A DNA stretch of 32,448 bases from JAEUMD01 sp050250815 (lineage in GTDB: Bacteria > Pseudomonadota > Alphaproteobacteria > Rhizobiales > Hyphomicrobiaceae). Shown one piece after another: positions 23,107 to 30,852 of this stretch. Each line of letters starts with the position of its first letter. The stretch's first letter is position 1. The stretch is from positions 1 through 32,448 of the forward strand of contig JBFWNY010000039.1 in the NCBI GenBank assembly GCA_050250815.1, read 5' to 3'. A program made the translations under genes and the position numbers. The notes under the pieces were generated by a model. It did not search any database and was not told where the DNA came from. It saw nothing but the letters and a program-made list of their open reading frames with translations.

Positions 23107-23904
23107 TCAGTAGCGGAACTGCTCGGCGATGATGCGCTCGTCGAGGTCGTGTCCGGGATCGTGCATCATCAGCAATTCGATGGCGTGCGCCTGCTCGATC
23201 TCGACGCGCGCAACATGCCGCGTCTCGAAATGGTCGGCGACCGCGCTCACCGGGCGCTTTACGGGCTCGAGCACGCGAATGGTAATCCGTACCGTGTTGG
23301 TAAGCAGCGCGCCCCGCCAGCGCCGCGGCCGGAACGGGCTGATGGGTGTCAGCGCCAGCAGCGGTGACGAGATCGGCAGGATCGGACCGTCGGCCGAGAG
23401 ATTGTAGGCAGTCGAGCCGGCAGGCGTTGCCACCAGAACGCCGTCGCAGATCAGCTCCCCCAGGCGCACGCGTCCGTCGACCGCGATCTCGAGCTTGGCC
23501 GCCTGGAACCGCTCGCGGAAGACGGAGACCTCGTTGATGGCGAGGGCCTTCAACGCCTTGCCCGCGGCGTCATAGGCGATCATGGAGAGCGGGTGGATGC
23601 GGCTGATCTCGGCGGCGACCAACCGCTCGCGCAGGCCGTCCTCACGGTATTCGTTCATGAGGAAGCCGACCGAGCCGCGGTTCATGCCATAGATCGGGAT
23701 GCGATCGTTCATGAAGCGGTGCAGCGTCTGCAACATCAGGCCGTCGCCGCCGAGCGCGACGATCGCGTCAGCCTCGGAAGGCTTCACGTTGCCGTAGCGA
23801 TGCGACAGGCGCTGCAGCGCCGATTGTGCCTCTGGCACGTCGCTGGCGACGAACGATATTCTCTCGAACGTCTTGCGGTCCAAGGTCTTGAGTTGGGCAG
23901 GCAT
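23107..23904 (-). CDS. nadK: NAD kinase
   Basis: 265 residues from the ATG at 23904. It phosphorylates NAD to NADP in the cytoplasm and is essential in most bacteria. Hallmarks: GGDG at 52-55 (nucleotide phosphate binding), GMNRGSVGFLMNE at 73-85, NE at 124-125, and DGVLVATPAGSTAYNLSADGPI at 154-175. Near the end lies the alphaproteobacterial form FRPRRWRGALL. The frame extends to 24138, which would run across the divergent cutA gene, so I use the only sensible internal ATG; no strong ribosome-binding site is visible. Only 46 bases separate it from the cutA start, so both promoters must overlap or lie inside coding sequence. Confidence 0.95.
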   Translation of the reverse strand: MPAQLKTLDRKTFERISFVASDVPEAQSALQRLSHRYGNVKPSEADAIVALGGDGLMLQTLHRFMNDRIPIYGMNRGSVGFLMNEYREDGLRERLVAAEISRIHPLSMIAYDAAGKALKALAINEVSVFRERFQAAKLEIAVDGRVRLGELICDGVLVATPAGSTAYNLSADGPILPISSPLLALTPISPFRPRRWRGALLTNTVRITIRVLEPVKRPVSAVADHFETRHVARVEIEQAHAIELLMMHDPGHDLDERIIAEQFRY

Positions 23905-23950
23905 GCGCTGGTGCGGGCTTTCAAGGTCGATGATGCAGGAGGCAGTGGCG

Positions 23951-24286
23951 ATGGGCGAAACGGACGGTCCCGTTCTCATATACGTCACGTTCCCGGATTT
24001 CGAGAAGGCGCGGGACATCGCGCGCGCCCTGGTGGAGGCGCGGGTGGCGGCGTGTGTCAACGTGCTCGGGCCGATGACGTCGGTGTACCGCTGGGAGGGG
24101 AGGATTGCGGAGGACGGCGAGGTGGCCGCGCTCGTCAAGACGCGTGCAACGCTCGCGACTGCCGTGACGGAGTTCGTGAGGGAGCGCCATCCCTACCAGA
24201 ACCCGGCAATTGTCGTGCTGCCTGTAGCGGGAGGCTCGGCGCCATTCCTGGCGTGGATCGGCGAGGAAACTGCCGCGGGAGCCTGA
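23951..24286 (+). CDS. cutA: CutA family divalent-cation tolerance / PII-like trimeric protein
   Basis: 111 residues from the ATG at 23951, with AGGAGG eight bases upstream; an ATG at 23933 in the same frame has no such site. The CutA fold is recognisable: VTFPDFEKARDIARALVEARVAACVNVLGPMTSVYRWEGRI, then LVKTRATLATAVTEFVRERHPYQNPAIVVLPVAGGSAPFLAWI. CutA is a very stable ferredoxin-like trimer linked in E. coli to copper tolerance, but its true ligand is unclear. It diverges from NAD kinase and converges with the proline-rich protein gene at 24315. Confidence 0.95.
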   Translation: MGETDGPVLIYVTFPDFEKARDIARALVEARVAACVNVLGPMTSVYRWEGRIAEDGEVAALVKTRATLATAVTEFVRERHPYQNPAIVVLPVAGGSAPFLAWIGEETAAGA

Positions 24287-24314
24287 TTGATCGTCTAGGG
24301 CGTCCAGGACGGCG

Positions 24315-25685
24315 TCAGAACACGCCGCCCAGGCTCAGCATCAGGTTGTGCTGCGGAGAGCCGCGGCGGACCCTGCCCTGGTAGGTGCGGACGGAGCCTT
24401 CGGCGTAACCGCGGCGTGAGGGCTCGGGACGGGCCACGGGGCTCGGCCGGTCGGACCGCCGCGCGGACCGCTCACGCGAGCGACTTGGCTCGTGAACGCG
24501 CGGGGCTGACGGCGCTTCTTCGACGACGCCTGCGGGCAATGCGGCGATGGCGCGCTGCCGCGCTTGCTGCTCGGGCTCGACCGGAGGCGTCACGACCGGA
24601 GTCGCTGCGACCGCCGGAATACTGGCCGCGGGCATTGCGGGTGCACCAATGGCCATGCGTCCGGGCAGGGGCTCGCGAGGCGCACTGTCGGTTGCCGCGA
24701 CGGGGGGCTGACGCTCTGCGACGGTCACAGCCGCCGGTATGTCACGTGCGACGCGGCGAGGCTCGGGCACATTGAGCGGCTTTGTCAGCTCGCGTGCGAC
24801 GGCGACCGTGGTGCGCTTGCGCCAGGTATCGCTGTCGGCCTTGCGAAACGAAGAAGGTGCGACCGGGTCAGGCATGGCGATCACTTGCCGGGACCTGCTC
24901 TCCGTCGAATGGCGCGGCGAGAGGGCCGGGGGCGGCACGTCCGCAACGACCAGATTGGCAGCGGCCGAAGTATCGGTTGAAGAGGCCGTGGCTACTGCAG
25001 GTGCAGTCCGCTCTTTCGCACGCGCTATGATTGCCGTGGGCAGACAGCGGCCATCGTTGGCGAGGGCCTGTCCGCTTGGACAAGACACGCCGCACGCACG
25101 ATCTGCGTGACCCTGCACGAGTGTCAGCAGGATGTAGTCGGGGCTGTCGGTCGGCAACGTCGCGTTGACCCGTTCGAGGAAACCCGCCATTGCGCGCTTG
25201 CTGCCCATGCCCCAGTCGCCGTCGACATCACCGTAGTAGCAGCCGACACGCTTCAACTCGCCCTGCAATTTGCGGGCGAGCTCGTAACGCGCCATGTAGT
25301 CGCTGGCCGCTGGCGCCGCTGCGGGCTTGGAGTCCACGGAGGCGCGTTCATGGATGATCTGCGTACGCCAGGGCGAGCTGGCGCCCGCCGCGTCGCCTGC
25401 AAGGGCCTCATCACGCGTACGCGCCTCGACCGTCTGGGCGGCCATGCGGAACAGCGGAGAAGACGGCGAGAAGCTGCGGGGACCATCAGTACGCGCCGCA
25501 GGAACGGCAGCAGTGAAATCGAACGCGGGCCGCACGGCTTCGTGGGTGTTCCGCTGATGGGAGACAGCGTGGGCGCTGGTCACGAGGGCTGGGCGAGGCT
25601 GGCGCAACACCGCGCTCGGTGCGTAGAGGTACGAGCCGACCAGCGCTGCCGCGGCGACGAACACAAGTACACTGAGGACGCGCAT
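24315..25685 (-). CDS. Exported proline/alanine-rich protein with peptidoglycan-binding-like and cysteine-bearing segments
   Basis: 456 residues from the ATG at 25685, with AGGAGA about ten bases upstream; the frame opens at 25727 but the later ATG gives a compact signal/anchor helix (residues 2-21). Residues about 137-190 resemble a peptidoglycan-binding or Sel1-like helical domain (LQGELKRVGCYYGDVDGDWGMGS, then PDYILLTLVQGHADRACG). Four cysteines (149, 198, 202 and 214) suggest disulfides in the periplasm; the CGVSCPSGQALANDGRCLP block is common in Hyphomicrobiales envelope proteins. Most of the remainder is low-complexity Ala/Pro/Val/Arg sequence. The C-terminal SLGGVF end is preceded by a basic YQGRVRRGSPQ region. 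Probably an envelope protein; function unknown. Confidence 0.7.
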   Translation of the reverse strand: MRVLSVLVFVAAAALVGSYLYAPSAVLRQPRPALVTSAHAVSHQRNTHEAVRPAFDFTAAVPAARTDGPRSFSPSSPLFRMAAQTVEARTRDEALAGDAAGASSPWRTQIIHERASVDSKPAAAPAASDYMARYELARKLQGELKRVGCYYGDVDGDWGMGSKRAMAGFLERVNATLPTDSPDYILLTLVQGHADRACGVSCPSGQALANDGRCLPTAIIARAKERTAPAVATASSTDTSAAANLVVADVPPPALSPRHSTESRSRQVIAMPDPVAPSSFRKADSDTWRKRTTVAVARELTKPLNVPEPRRVARDIPAAVTVAERQPPVAATDSAPREPLPGRMAIGAPAMPAASIPAVAATPVVTPPVEPEQQARQRAIAALPAGVVEEAPSAPRVHEPSRSRERSARRSDRPSPVARPEPSRRGYAEGSVRTYQGRVRRGSPQHNLMLSLGGVF

Positions 25686-26601
25686 TTCCGTCGTCTCCTC
25701 TGCGGTGCCCACCCCGTGGCTCGACACCCGCGCGTGGAGTTTCTGTGTCTATACCACAGATCCTGCGGGTTCGCGCCAGTCACGGAATGTCTGGCCAACC
25801 GTCATAACGGCTAGCGGGAACTCAAACCTCATTTGACGAGGTCCTGCACCCGCAAAGCCATCCGTGCACCGTTTTATTCACAATAGAGAATTCAGTGGCC
25901 GTTGCAACTCACGAAGCGTGCGCCGTGGTCAGTGTGGCGGTCCAGCCACTCGCCCCGAACGTGCGGCTGTGGCAGCTGCTCGCGTAGGCTCGAAGAGTTA
26001 CGGCGCAGGCGGCGCCAGAATATGAGGCAATGCAACACTAGGTTTCGCGTCTTGGCCCAGCCGTAACGCCCCAGATGTTGTGGATTACAATTCCCAAGTC
26101 CGGTGGACAAGCGGGGAAAGCCGGTGGCTCGCCTGTGGACGAGGGGGCGGGTTGGTTCGTTGCGATCTCCGCCGGGTGATGTGGTGAGGCTTCGCCTGCC
26201 AATTCTAGCGGGCTGATTCCCTTAACTAATCGTAACGAATCGCTTTAATCTCCCCGGCGAGGGGGCGTTTGTTTGCGTCAAACTTGTTATCCCCGCGGCG
26301 GTTTTTCCGGTTTTTGCACAGGCCAGGATCGAGCGGCGATCCAGTCTGTCGTCACGCCGGTCTCCGCGCGGAGACTCCTGCTCTCGCGTGCGCAAACTGA
26401 GGTTGCGCCCAACGTTCGCCGGTGCCCATTGGGGAATGGCTCCGGAAGCTCAACGGACGGTGGGTCGGAACTGCATCGGTGTTGCTGCGCGCACACGAGT
26501 TTTGCGTGAGAGCGGTGGCCTGCCCCTCCAGGATCAACAAGACCGTAAGCCGGCGGTTTCGCGTCATGGCCGGCTGTCCGCACAAGGAGAGGGCAAATCC
26601 T
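25686..26601. other. Gene-poor stretch (about 0.9 kb) with DnaA-box-like sequences
   Basis: No ORF here has convincing family similarity or a good ribosome-binding site, except the promoter-proximal flanks. TTATTCACA at 25874-25882 is a perfect DnaA-box consensus. TGTGGATTA (26079-26087) and TTTTGCACA (26312-26320) differ by one base; GGTGGACAA (26102-26110), TGTGGACGA (26134-26142) and TTATCCCCG (26287-26295) differ by two. AT-richer sequence is at 25865-25895 and about 26205-26250. A small stem-loop ACCTC/GAGGT lies at 25826-25842. The promoter of the leftward proline-rich gene lies at its left end and the promoter of the membrane/winged-helix gene at its right. Nothing here proves an origin. 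Confidence 0.4.
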
Positions 26602-27930
26602 ATGAGACATGCTCTAGGTGTACTAGGCGTTCTCGCGGCGGGGGTACTGCTAGCAGTGTCCGCGGCGATGAACTGGCGTTTCGGATTAAGTCTCGGCAAA
26701 ACGGAACTCGACGGACAGATCTACGGTGCGGCAAGTGCCGCGGCCGACTGTCTGAAGGCGCTGATCCCGTTCTTTCTGTTCGCCGCCATCCGAAACAGAA
26801 TGTGGTCGCAAGCTGCGGCGTCTGCCGTGGTGTGGGTCGTCGTAACGGCCTACTCGCTGACTTCGGCGTTCGGCCATGCAGCGCTCAACCGGTTCGATAC
26901 GGCCGGCCAGCGCAGGGTGGCGGCTGAGACCTACAAGGATCTCAGAGCCGATTTGAAGCGGGCGCAGGAGCAATTGTCCTGGGTGCCTCAGCACCGCCCG
27001 GCGGCAACAGTCCAAAGCGACATGGAGGCGGTCAAGAACGACCGCGCCTGGAGCTGGACGGAAGGCTGCACCAAGGTCAAGGGCAAGTTCCAGCGCACCT
27101 ACTGCGACAAGTACCATGCCCTCGCAGCCGAGCTGGGTTCGGCCGAGCAACGGTCTGCGCTCGAGGCGCGTATCGCCGAGACGCAGGTCAAGCTCGACAA
27201 GGCGGGAGGCGGCAGCGTGATGGCTGAAGCCGATCCGCAGGCCGCTGTGCTGGCGAAGATTGCCGGCATCGATGTCGACACCGTGCAGATGGCGCTGACC
27301 GCGTTCATCGCACTGTTGCTCGAGATAGGCTCGGGCTTCGGCATGTACATTGCCTTCTCCACTTGGCGGATCGACGATCGTCTCGCCCCGGCGGCTCCCA
27401 AGCCGGTTCGGGTCCGCGAGACCCGCGCCCCCGTGCGCAGCCTCGAGATCGAGGCACCAGCGATCGCGATCCAGAAGGAGGCCATCGAGAGCACCAGCGT
27501 CGCACGCGCAAGCGTCGAGACTGGCACCGCCGCGGCAGCGGTGGCGGAAGCACCGGCGGAAGCCGTGGCTGACGTTGCAATCAGCGAGCCGCATTCCGGC
27601 GCCAACGACAATCGTCTGGCGCCCGTCACCCAGCCGCAGCGGCTGATGGCTCCCGAGACCGATGTGGAGCGCTTCTACAAGGAGAGGATCGATACTCAGG
27701 ACGGTTCGAGTCTGACGGCCACCGCGCTGTACGAAGACTACTGCGCATGGTGTGAAGAGCAGGACAAGGAGCCGCTCGCACTGCCGACGTTCGGCAGGGA
27801 GTTCGGAGAGCTCGGTGTTCAGAAGGCCAAGATCGCAGGACGCGTGCGGTACATCGGTATCGCTCTGAGGTCCGGAGCCGGCGAAGTGGAGGATAAGAAC
27901 GCGCCGGCCTTGGGCACACAGGCCGCCTGA
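26602..27930 (+). CDS. Membrane protein with coiled coil and C-terminal primase-like winged-helix domain
   Basis: 442 residues from the ATG at 26602, with AAGGAG about ten bases upstream; the frame is open to 26422 but those codons look non-coding. Four hydrophobic helices are predicted: about 4-24, 47-64, 69-92 and 228-253. Between the third and the fourth is a charged, coiled-coil-like region (about 105-205) with two cysteines (156 and 168). After the last helix comes an Ala/Val-rich linker (about 260-350). It ends in a compact domain at 354-423, DVERFYKERID, LYEDYCAWCEEQDKEPLALPTFGREFGELGV and AGRVRYIGIAL. That strongly resembles the winged-helix domain at the C-terminus of phage/plasmid primase-helicases (D5_N-type). 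A membrane-tethered DNA- or replication-factor-binding protein is the natural reading, but it is an inference. Two hairpin terminators follow. Confidence 0.62.
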   Translation: MRHALGVLGVLAAGVLLAVSAAMNWRFGLSLGKTELDGQIYGAASAAADCLKALIPFFLFAAIRNRMWSQAAASAVVWVVVTAYSLTSAFGHAALNRFDTAGQRRVAAETYKDLRADLKRAQEQLSWVPQHRPAATVQSDMEAVKNDRAWSWTEGCTKVKGKFQRTYCDKYHALAAELGSAEQRSALEARIAETQVKLDKAGGGSVMAEADPQAAVLAKIAGIDVDTVQMALTAFIALLLEIGSGFGMYIAFSTWRIDDRLAPAAPKPVRVRETRAPVRSLEIEAPAIAIQKEAIESTSVARASVETGTAAAAVAEAPAEAVADVAISEPHSGANDNRLAPVTQPQRLMAPETDVERFYKERIDTQDGSSLTATALYEDYCAWCEEQDKEPLALPTFGREFGELGVQKAKIAGRVRYIGIALRSGAGEVEDKNAPALGTQAA

Positions 27931-27949
27931 ACAAGGCAATCACAGCAAG

Positions 27950-27977
27950 GGCCGCCGCGAGGCGGCCTTTCGCTTTT
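27950..27977 (+). terminator. Rho-independent terminator
   Basis: GGCCGCC (27950-27956) and GGCGGCC (27961-27967) form a perfect seven-base stem with a GCGA tetraloop, followed by TTTCGCTTTT. It lies 20 bases after the stop of the membrane/winged-helix gene, which it should terminate. Confidence 0.85.
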
Positions 27978-28014
27978 CAGGCCGACTGTGTTGCAACGTC
28001 GGTCTGGTGCAGAG

Positions 28015-28048
28015 AAAAAAGGGGCGGCGCAGGCCGCCCTTTTCTTTT
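28015..28048. terminator. Second, bidirectional-looking terminator hairpin
   Basis: GGGCGGC (28022-28028) and GCCGCCC (28033-28039) form a perfect seven-base stem with a GCAG loop. It is flanked by an A-run on the left (28015-28020) and TTTTCTTTT on the right, so it could end transcription from either direction. It repeats the GGCCGCC core of the terminator 60 bases upstream. Confidence 0.8.
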
Positions 28049-28132
28049 GGCGGCTACTAAGTTTCGACGCTTGACGCAGCCGCCGTCATTGTGGACACGC
28101 ACGGGTGCCCAACCCAACGGGATCCCTCGCGC

Positions 28133-28462
28133 ATGAGCCGCAGCACACAACCCCAGCCTCCGAGCCCCGTGCGCATCGTCAAGACGATGTCGCTCTCCCG
28201 CACCGAGTTCGAGAAAAGCATCGCGGTGCTCGGCGCGGCAGCAAGCCCTGCGCGCGCCGGCGACCGGGTCGAACTCGCGATCGGCGGCGAGAGTGCGGGG
28301 CGGGCGACCATCGACTTCGCGCCACTTGCGCCGCGGCGGCTCGGCGGCCTCCTGCTGCTGCCGCAGGCGCGGGTGACGATCGAAATCGAGGATGCGGGCG
28401 AGGCGGACGTCGCGGAATTCCTGCAACGCTTCGAACTCGCCTTCCAGCGCGGCGGCGGCTGA
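28133..28462 (+). CDS. Small hypothetical protein
   Basis: 109 residues from the ATG at 28133; an internal ATG at 28187 and a GTG at 28091 are alternatives, and no start has a strong ribosome-binding site. The sequence begins with a short Pro-rich tail, then TMSLSRTEFEKSIAVL, and continues with alternating strands and charges: RVELAIGGESAGRATIDFAPL, GLLLLPQARVTIEIEDAG and ADVAEFLQRFELAFQRG. Cytoplasmic, no known motif. Codon use matches the surrounding genes and the frame is longer than neighbouring shadows, so I treat it as real. It sits between the terminator pair and the regulator gene. Confidence 0.55.
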   Translation: MSRSTQPQPPSPVRIVKTMSLSRTEFEKSIAVLGAAASPARAGDRVELAIGGESAGRATIDFAPLAPRRLGGLLLLPQARVTIEIEDAGEADVAEFLQRFELAFQRGGG

Positions 28463-28481
28463 GCCGCCTAGGACGACGTTT

Positions 28482-28525
28482 CAGGTCAAATGATTGTCCG
28501 ATGACTGCATTTATGATGCAGGTCA
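28482..28525 (+). promoter_or_regulatory. Candidate operator upstream of the LuxR-type regulator gene
   Basis: CAGGTCA occurs twice in direct orientation, at 28482-28488 and 28519-28525. The second copy is also the right half of an imperfect inverted repeat, TGACTGCAT (28502-28510) with ATGCAGGTCA (28516-28525). The site is about 55 bases before the regulator start and could be used for autoregulation; no experiment supports this. Confidence 0.35.
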
Positions 28526-28579
28526 GTTCGAGCAAATGCTAACGCTCTTCGCGCAATTGCAGCAGGGAGCTTTGCGCGT

Positions 28580-29557
28580 ATGACGTTTACCCTTCGCCAC
28601 CGCCCTTTCGTGCCGGCGGATGCGGTCTTTTTCGCTCGCTGGTTGATCGACGAGAGCGGATCGTCCGACGAGACCGCTAGGGCTTTCGAGCCGGCGCTGC
28701 GCAGCCTTTTCGAGCGCGAGCGCATGAAGGGTGTGATCATCGAACGGCTGGAAGACGACGAGGGCGGCCGGTGGCAGCCGCTTGCTGGAGGGATCTCGGG
28801 TTTCGTCGTACCCGACGCGATAACCGCGCATCTTTGCGCTCCGACACCGTTCCTGATGGCGCAACTCCTGCAGCGCTCCGCCGCCGATGCGGCAGCGGTG
28901 TTCCTCGATCACGATGCAATCGCGCGCGGCAACTCCAGCGGTGGTCTCGACCTGCTGCTGCACTGGATCCAATTGGGCTGGGACCTGATGGATCCGCTGT
29001 GGCGCGCGGTCGGCACGATGGCACACGAAGCCTACGTGCGGGATCACCGCGGCTATCGCGTCAACCGCATCATGCATGAGGACTGGGAGCGTGAGGTCGA
29101 CGTCTATCTGATGACAGGCTACCGCATCTTCGCGACTTTCGACCTTTCCCATATCCCCTCGCCGCCTGGAGCGAAAGCGGGCGTGTCATTGCGCCATCTC
29201 TATTACTCGCAGCCTGACGAGTCTTTGCGCGTGGCGCCGGGAACGACCGTTTCGCATGTCTTGCAGTATGCTCCGCCGCGCTGCCGTTTCGCTCCGGCAG
29301 AGCAACGCCTGCTGCGCCTGGCGGTCGCGGGTCAGACCGACCAGCAGATCATGACGGCTCTCGATCTGTCCCAGAACACGATCAAGGGCACGTGGCGTTC
29401 CATTTACGATCGCATTCAAACGCACGCGCCGTTCGTTCTCGCCGACACAGGGGACGAGCGCGAAGCGACCGGACGCGGGCCAGAGAAGCGGCGCCGCGTC
29501 ATCGCTTTCGTCATCGCGCATCCGCAGGAGCTTCGTCCCTACCACTGGCCGCGTTGA
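28580..29557 (+). CDS. LuxR-family transcriptional regulator with an uncharacterised N-terminal domain
   Basis: 325 residues from the ATG at 28580; GGGAG stands about ten bases upstream. Residues about 235-283 form a LuxR (GerE) helix-turn-helix, CRFAPAEQRLLRLAVAGQTDQQIMTAL, then DLSQNTIKGTWRSIYDRIQ. The N-terminal 220 residues do not match a response-regulator receiver, an autoinducer-binding domain or PAS domain that I recognise; they contain many buried-type residues (LLLHWIQLGWDLMDPLW and GYRIFATFDLS) and probably bind a small molecule. A basic 35-residue tail follows the DNA-binding domain (GPEKRRRVIAF). Cytoplasmic. A candidate operator lies just upstream. Confidence 0.75.
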   Translation: MTFTLRHRPFVPADAVFFARWLIDESGSSDETARAFEPALRSLFERERMKGVIIERLEDDEGGRWQPLAGGISGFVVPDAITAHLCAPTPFLMAQLLQRSAADAAAVFLDHDAIARGNSSGGLDLLLHWIQLGWDLMDPLWRAVGTMAHEAYVRDHRGYRVNRIMHEDWEREVDVYLMTGYRIFATFDLSHIPSPPGAKAGVSLRHLYYSQPDESLRVAPGTTVSHVLQYAPPRCRFAPAEQRLLRLAVAGQTDQQIMTALDLSQNTIKGTWRSIYDRIQTHAPFVLADTGDEREATGRGPEKRRRVIAFVIAHPQELRPYHWPR

Positions 29558-29814
29558 GACTCGGACGATTGCGTCGATAGCGGTCCACCCTTTTTGGGTC
29601 TGGCGGCTCACGCGCACGTCGTTGCACGATCGCGGTGTTTCACGGTCGAAGTCTCCGCCGGTGGCCGCGCGAGCGATGCCGGGCGGCGAGGGATAGCTCA
29701 CGACAACACGAATGAATGGCGGGCGTGGCAGCGCGCCCGAATGGACAGGCACGTGCCGGTCCAAAGGGGCGATCGTGCCCAATCGAAGCGGACAGACAAG
29801 CTCCGGGGGGAGAG

Positions 29815-30837
29815 ATGAAATACCTGCGCAGGTTTGCCGGACGGGCCGCGATGTTCGTGCCCTTCACGCGATATCGCTATGTTGGCGAGCCCGCGTGCTG
29901 CAATCTGTGCGGCTCCACGCTCAGATCGGAGGTCAGTCGCTACGACCGGCGCCTGAAGCGATTGACGACCGTCGTATGCAGCGATTGCGGGCTGCTGCGC
30001 ACTGATCCGATGCCGACGCGAGAGGAACTGGCAACCTACTATCGGACGGAATACCGTCTGGACTACCAGCTGGCGGCCGGTCGGCCTCCGCGCGACCACG
30101 TCTGCAAGAGTAGCGCTGCCGCACAGGCGCGTGCCGACCTTCTGAGCGAGAGGCTCGTCCCCGGCGCGCGCGTTCTCGATTTCGGCGCTGGCTCGGGCGA
30201 GTTCCTCGCCGTCGCGGCGGGCCGCGGCTGCAAGGTGATGGGCATCGAGCCGGGATACGACTACGCGGCCCATGCGCGTGTGACAACCGGCGTGCAGGTT
30301 CTCAGCCAAGAGTGGGAGGATGCCGTGCTGCCCGACGGCGGCTTCGACGTGATCACCTGCCATCATGTGGTGGAGCATCTGCGCGATCCGCTGGGGGCGA
30401 TTCAGCGCATGGCACGCTGGTTGTCGGACAACGGCGTCGTCTACATCAGCGTGCCGGATATGCGTGCCGACGGGCGACCGGCATTCCAGCGTCTGCACTT
30501 CGCACATGTGCACGGGTTCGTGCCAACGACGCTCACGCAGATCGCCATGGCCGCTGGATTGGAGCCCGATGCGCGCTTCCCCCAGCGAAGGACCACGATG
30601 GTATTCCGCAAACGGGCGCTCGGTCCCGCGACGTCGGTGCAAGATGTCACGCGGGCACGAACCGTCGCGAGGCAATTCCACGACATGAGCCTGCACCGAT
30701 ATTTTCTTGGCGGAACCTGGGTTGCCCAGGTGGTCAGGCAGGTTCTGCGTTCGTGCGGCGTGAGGCCGCCGGCTCGGCGGTCGGCGGGTTCGGCAGACCG
30801 GGCCTCGAGCGGCGTGGAAATTCTACCTGGCGAATGA
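29815..30837 (+). CDS. SAM-dependent methyltransferase with N-terminal zinc ribbon
   Basis: 340 residues from the ATG at 29815, with a G-rich ribosome-binding site (GGGGGGAG) just upstream; the frame also opens at 29716 but that part is not supported. Four cysteines (29, 32, 55, 58) form a zinc ribbon typical of the class of methyltransferases associated with sugar or peptide C- or O-methylation (Methyltransf_23-type). Motif I, VLDFGAGSGEFL (120-131), is the SAM-binding loop, with GIEPGYDY as motif II and DVITCHHVVEHLRDPL as the following acidic-strand/HVVEHL block. The C-terminal 80 residues are unassigned. Substrate unknown; no sugar-biosynthesis genes are near. It converges with the peptidase gene, 15 bases away. 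Confidence 0.85.
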   Translation: MKYLRRFAGRAAMFVPFTRYRYVGEPACCNLCGSTLRSEVSRYDRRLKRLTTVVCSDCGLLRTDPMPTREELATYYRTEYRLDYQLAAGRPPRDHVCKSSAAAQARADLLSERLVPGARVLDFGAGSGEFLAVAAGRGCKVMGIEPGYDYAAHARVTTGVQVLSQEWEDAVLPDGGFDVITCHHVVEHLRDPLGAIQRMARWLSDNGVVYISVPDMRADGRPAFQRLHFAHVHGFVPTTLTQIAMAAGLEPDARFPQRRTTMVFRKRALGPATSVQDVTRARTVARQFHDMSLHRYFLGGTWVAQVVRQVLRSCGVRPPARRSAGSADRASSGVEILPGE

Positions 30838-30852
30838 CGGGACGGCCGTGCG

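Noticed and set aside
25892..26110. 72-codon minus-strand ORF in the gene-poor region
   Set aside because: No family resemblance, no ribosome-binding site and no coding bias.
26222..26237. CtrA-like site (TTAA-N7-TTAA) in the gene-poor region
   Set aside because: Only the first half matches; the second half is TAAC, so the consensus is not met.
29558..29814. Small hairpins (ACCC/GGGT and GGGCG/CGCCC) before the methyltransferase gene
   Set aside because: Stems of four to five bases are expected by chance in such GC-rich sequence; no T-run and no further support.
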